Source: Henricia sp. BOLD:AAB3569 (lineage: Eukaryota > Echinodermata > Asteroidea > Spinulosida > Echinasteridae). From it: a stretch of 64,000 bases of DNA. Positions 60,319 to 64,000 of this stretch are shown here, piece by piece. The stretch spans positions 558,001 to 622,000 of the forward strand of contig JBBELK010000213.1 of NCBI GenBank assembly GCA_037783545.1. Direction: 5' to 3'. The first letter of the stretch is position 1, and every line of letters starts with the position of its first letter. The notes under the pieces were generated by a model that was given only the letters and a program-made list of their open reading frames with translations, was not told where the DNA came from and ran no database searches. The position numbers were made by a program, and so were the translations under genes.

Positions 60319-61605
60319 CTATATTCCGCACTTGTCTTGAAAAATTGACAGACTTTCGCCGGGAAATGGCCGAGAAATTTCAGAGTTTAGGGAAAACTGG
60401 GCTCGGGCTTCCTGCCTGATCTGCAGACCGTGGCTGTCCGTGTACTCCTGATCACTCGTGCGCATGCTCAGTCTTGTTTGGGACGGGAATTTGGTCAAAG
60501 TGTGGTCCAAACGTCGGCAAATTTGGAAGTCAAGAAATTTTCCGACGAACTTCAAATTTTGCATGCTCCAAACAGTCTATATTCCGCACTTGTCTTGAAA
60601 AATTGACAGACTTTCGCCGGGAAATGGCCGAGAAATTTCAGAGTTTAGGGAAAACTGGGCTCGGGCTTCCTGCCTGCTCTGCAGACCGTGGCTGTCCGTG
60701 TACTCCTGATCACTCGTGCGCATGCTCAGTCTTGTTTGGGACGGGAATTTGGTCAAAATGTGGTCTAAACGTCGGCAAATTTGGAAGTCAAGAAATTATC
60801 CGACGAACTTCAAATTTTGCATGCCCCAAACAGTCTATATTCCGCACTTGTCTTGAAAAATTGACAGACTTTCGCCGGGAAATGGTCGAGAAATTTCAGA
60901 GTTTAGGGAAAACTGGGCTCGGGCTTCCTGCCTGCTCTGCAGACCGTGGCTGTCCGTGTACTCATGATCACTCGTGCGCATGCTCGGTCTTGTTTGGGAC
61001 AGGAATTTGGTCAAAGTGTGGTCCAAACGTCGGCAAATTTGGAAGTCAAGACATTTTCCGACGAACTTCAAATTTTGCACGCTCTAAACAGTCTATATTC
61101 CGCACTTGTCCTGAAAAATTGACAGACTTTCGCCGGGAAATGGCCGAGAAATTTCAGAGTTTAGGGAAAACTGGGCTCGGGCTTCCTGCCTGGTCTGCAG
61201 ACCGTGGCTGTCCGTGTACTCCTGACTCGTGCGCATGCTCAGTCTTGTTTGGGACGGGAATTTGGTCAAAGTGTGGTCCAAACGTCGGCAAATTTGGAAG
61301 TCAAGAAATTTTCCGACGAACTTCAAATTGTGCATGCTCCAAACAGTCTATATTCCGTACTTGTCCTGGAAAATTGACAGACTTTCGCCGGAAAATGGCC
61401 GAGAAATTTCAGAGTTTAGGGAAAACTGGGCTGGGGCTTCCTGCCTGCTCTGCAGACCGTGGCTGTCCGTGTACTCCTGATCACTCGTGCGCATACTCAG
61501 TCTTGTTTGGGACGGAAATTTGGTCAAAGTGTGGTCCAAACGTCGGCAAATTTGGAAGTCAAGAAATTTTCCGACGAACTTCAAATTTTGCATGCTCCAA
61601 ACAGT
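60319..61605. repeat. 5-mer HOR (1,287 bp), copy 1
   Basis: Five monomers including one of 255 bp, with marks repeated at +1,287 bp: CCTGATCTGCAG (60413 and 61700), GTCAAAATGTGG (60753 and 62040), and the A-B-C trimer order. The fifth monomer has GCGCATACTCAG and GGGACGGAAATTTGG (61490-61520), also seen just before this unit at 60203. Confidence 0.75.
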
Positions 61606-63401
61606 CTATATTCCGCACTTGTCTTGAAAAATTGACAGACTTTCGCCGGGAAATGGCCGAGAAATTTCAGAGTTTAGGGAAAACTGGGCTCGGGCTTCCT
61701 GCCTGATCTGCAGACCGTGGCTGTCCGTGTACTCCTGATCACTCGTGCGCATGCTCAGTCTTGTTTGGGACGGGAATTTGGTCAAAGTGTGGTCCAAACG
61801 TCGGCAAATTTGGAAGTCAAGAAATTTTCCGACGAACTTCAAATTTTGCATGCTCCAAACAGTCTATATTCCGCACTTGTCTTGAAAAATTGACAGACTT
61901 TCGCCGGGAAATGGCCGAGAAATTTCAGAGTTTAGGGAAAACTGGGCTCGGGCTTCCTGCCTGCTCTGCAGACCGTGGCTGTCCGTGTACTCCTGATCAC
62001 TCGTGCGCATGCTCAGTCTTGTTTGGGACGGGAATTTGGTCAAAATGTGGTCTAAACGTCGGCAAATTTGGAAGTCAAGAAATTATCCGACGAACTTCAA
62101 ATTTTGCATGCCCCAAACAGTCTATATTCCGCACTTGTCTTGAAAAATTGACAGACTTTCGCCGGGAAATGGTCGAGAAATTTCAGAGTTTAGGGAAAAC
62201 TGGGCTCGGGCTTCCTGCCTGCTCTGCAGACCGTGGCTGTCCGTGTACTCATGATCACTCGTGCGCATGCTCGGTCTTGTTTGGGACAGGAATTTGGTCA
62301 AAGTGTGGTCCAAACGTCGGCAAATTTGGAAGTCAAGACATTTTCCGACGAACTTCAAATTTTGCACGCTCTAAACAGTCTATATTCCGCACTTGTCCTG
62401 AAAAATTGACAGACTTTCGCCGGGAAATGGCCGAGAAATTTCAGAGTTTAGGGAAAACTGGGCTCGGGCTTCCTGCCTGGTCTGCAGACCGTGGCTGTCC
62501 GTGTACTCCTGACTCGTGCGCATGCTCAGTCTTGTTTGGGACGGGAATTTGGTCAAAGTGTGGTCCAAACGTCGGCAAATTTGGAAGTCAAGAAATTTTC
62601 CGACGAACTTCAAATTGTGCATGCTCCAAACAGTCTATATTCCGTACTTGTCCTGGAAAATTGACAGACTTTCGCCGGAAAATGGCCGAGAAATTTCAGA
62701 GTTTAGGGAAAACTGGGCTGGGGCTTCCTGCCTGCTCTGCAGACCGTGGCTGTCCGTGTACTCATGATCACTCGTGCGCATGCTTGGTCTTGTTTGTGAC
62801 AGGAATTTGGTCAAAGTGTGGTCCAAACGTCGGCAAATTTGGAAGTCAAGACATTTTCCGACGAACTTCAAATTTTGCACGCTCTAAACAGTCTATATTC
62901 CGCACTTGTCCTGAAAAATTGACAGACTTTCGCCGGGAAATGGCCGAGAAATTTCAGAGTTTAGGGAAAACTGAGCTCGGGCTTCCTGCCTGGTCTGCAG
63001 ACCGTGGCTGTCCGTGTACTCCTGACTCGTGCGCATGCTCAGTCTTGTTTGGGACGGGAATTTGGTCAAAGTGTGGTCCAAACGTCGGCAAATTTGGAAG
63101 TCAAGAAATTTTCCGACGAACTTCAAATTGTGCATGCTCCAAACAGTCTATATTCCGTACTTGTCCTGGAAAATTGACAGACTTTCGCCGGGAAATGGCA
63201 GAGAAATTTCAGAGTTTAGGGAAAACTGGGCTGGGGCTTCCTGCCTGCTCTGCAGACGTGGCTGTCCGTGTACTCCTGACTCGTGCGCATGCTCAGTCTT
63301 GTTTGGGACGGGAATTTGGTCAAAGTGTGGTCCAAACGTCGGCAAATTTGGAAGTCATGAAATTTTCGGACGAACTTCAAATTTTGCATGCTCAAAACAG
63401 T
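61606..63401. repeat. 5-mer HOR copy 2 merging into a block shared with 51466-53261
   Basis: Repeats four monomers of the 60319 unit and then follows the order TTGTGACAGG monomer, GAGCTCGGG 255-bp monomer, 254-bp monomer with GTCATGAAATTTTCGG. That whole run matches 51466-53261 left of the island at an offset of 10,140 bp, with the same long frame (556 codons) in both. Confidence 0.75.
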
Positions 63402-64000
63402 CTATATTCCGCACTTGTCCTGAAAAATTGACAGACTTTCGCCGGGAAATGGCCGAGAAATTTCAGAGTTTAGGGAAAACTGGGCTCGGGCTTCCTGCCT
63501 GCTCTGCAGACCGTGGCTGTCCGTGTACTCCTGATCACTCGTGCGCATGCTCAGTCTTGTTTGGGACGGGAATTTGGTCAAAGTGTGGTCCAAACGTCGG
63601 CAAATTTGGAAGTCAAGAACATTTCCGACGAACTTCAAATTTTGCATGCTCCAAACAGTCTATATTCCGCACTTGTCTTGAAAAATTGACAGACTTTCGC
63701 CGGGAAATGGTCGAGAAATTTCAGAGTTTAGGGAAAACTGGGCTCGGGCTTCCTGCCTGCTCTGCAGACGTGGCTGTCCGTGTACTCCTGATCACTCGTG
63801 CGCATGCTCAGTCTTGTTTGGGACGGGAATTTGGTCAAAGTCAAGTCCAAACGTCGGCAAATGTGGAAGTCAATAAATTTTCCGACGCACTTCAAATTTT
63901 GCATGCTCCAAACAGTCTATATTCCGCACTTGTCCTGAAAAATTGGCAGACTTTCGCCCGGAAATGGCCGAGAAATTTCAGAGTTGAAGTGAAAACTGGG

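Larger units (their letters stand above)
57769..64000. repeat. Right satellite array, about 24 monomers
   Basis: The same family resumes in the same orientation at GAAAAATTGACAG. Its first monomer is the TCTAAAC/TTATCC/GCCCC type with private changes CTTCCTACC and GATAACTCG. The next is the GCAGACGTGG/GTCAAGTCC/AATAAAT type, the same order that follows TATAATCCGC monomers at 42191, 43491 and 47609. One pair breaks the usual pattern: the monomer starting about 58300 has the AATTGGCAG change but GAGTTTAGGG rather than GAGTTGAAGGG. The array continues past the window end. Confidence 0.95.

Overview
This window is eukaryotic tandem-repeat (satellite) DNA. About 60 of 64 kb is one family of a roughly 258-bp monomer in a single head-to-tail orientation: about 209 copies from 1 to 53797 and about 24 from 57769 to 64000. 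Between them lies a 3,971-bp AT-rich island (53798-57768) that is not satellite. No rRNA, tRNA, CRISPR array or bacterial gene layout was seen. The island has a TA-rich intergenic texture, frequent TACATGTA and TAGGCCTA words and an AATAAT-tailed dispersed-repeat-like segment. I associate these with marine invertebrates, possibly echinoderm or another invertebrate deuterostome; this is an impression, not a proof. The monomer matches no named satellite that I know.

The array is organised in higher-order repeats (HORs): monomer variants recur in a fixed order, and the multi-monomer blocks are then copied almost without change. The HOR size changes along the array. Region by region: a 9-mer step of 2,323 bp in the first 4.8 kb; a 12-mer of 3,095 bp in three copies (4707, 9351, 12446) with a shortened 6-monomer block between the first two; a transition zone; a 14-mer of 3,604 bp (18918 and 22522); a 6-mer of 1,545 bp (25213 and 26758); a trimer of 771 bp (28812 and 29583); a mosaic with a 1,803-bp step; a 12-mer of 3,088 bp (34737 and 37825); a 16-mer of 4,118 bp (43056 and 47174); the island; then a 5-mer of 1,287 bp (60319 and 61606).

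Because 258 = 3 x 86 and one forward frame of the consensus monomer has no stop, the array contains very long apparent reading frames, up to 1,803 codons at 41708-47119. I treat these as consequences of the repeat, not as genes, but the distribution of frame-changing indels is odd enough to report.

The island is the best candidate for something undescribed. It has perfect 24-bp terminal inverted repeats. It interrupts a monomer at one phosphodiester bond, and the flanks rejoin to an intact monomer with no target-site duplication. The monomers on its two sides are the ones that adjoin each other elsewhere in the array. It is therefore an insertion into an already ordered array, not an array edge. 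Its minus strand carries a decayed coding region (57285 to 55831) that ends in a recognisable but frameshifted BRCT-like domain. I found no transposase.
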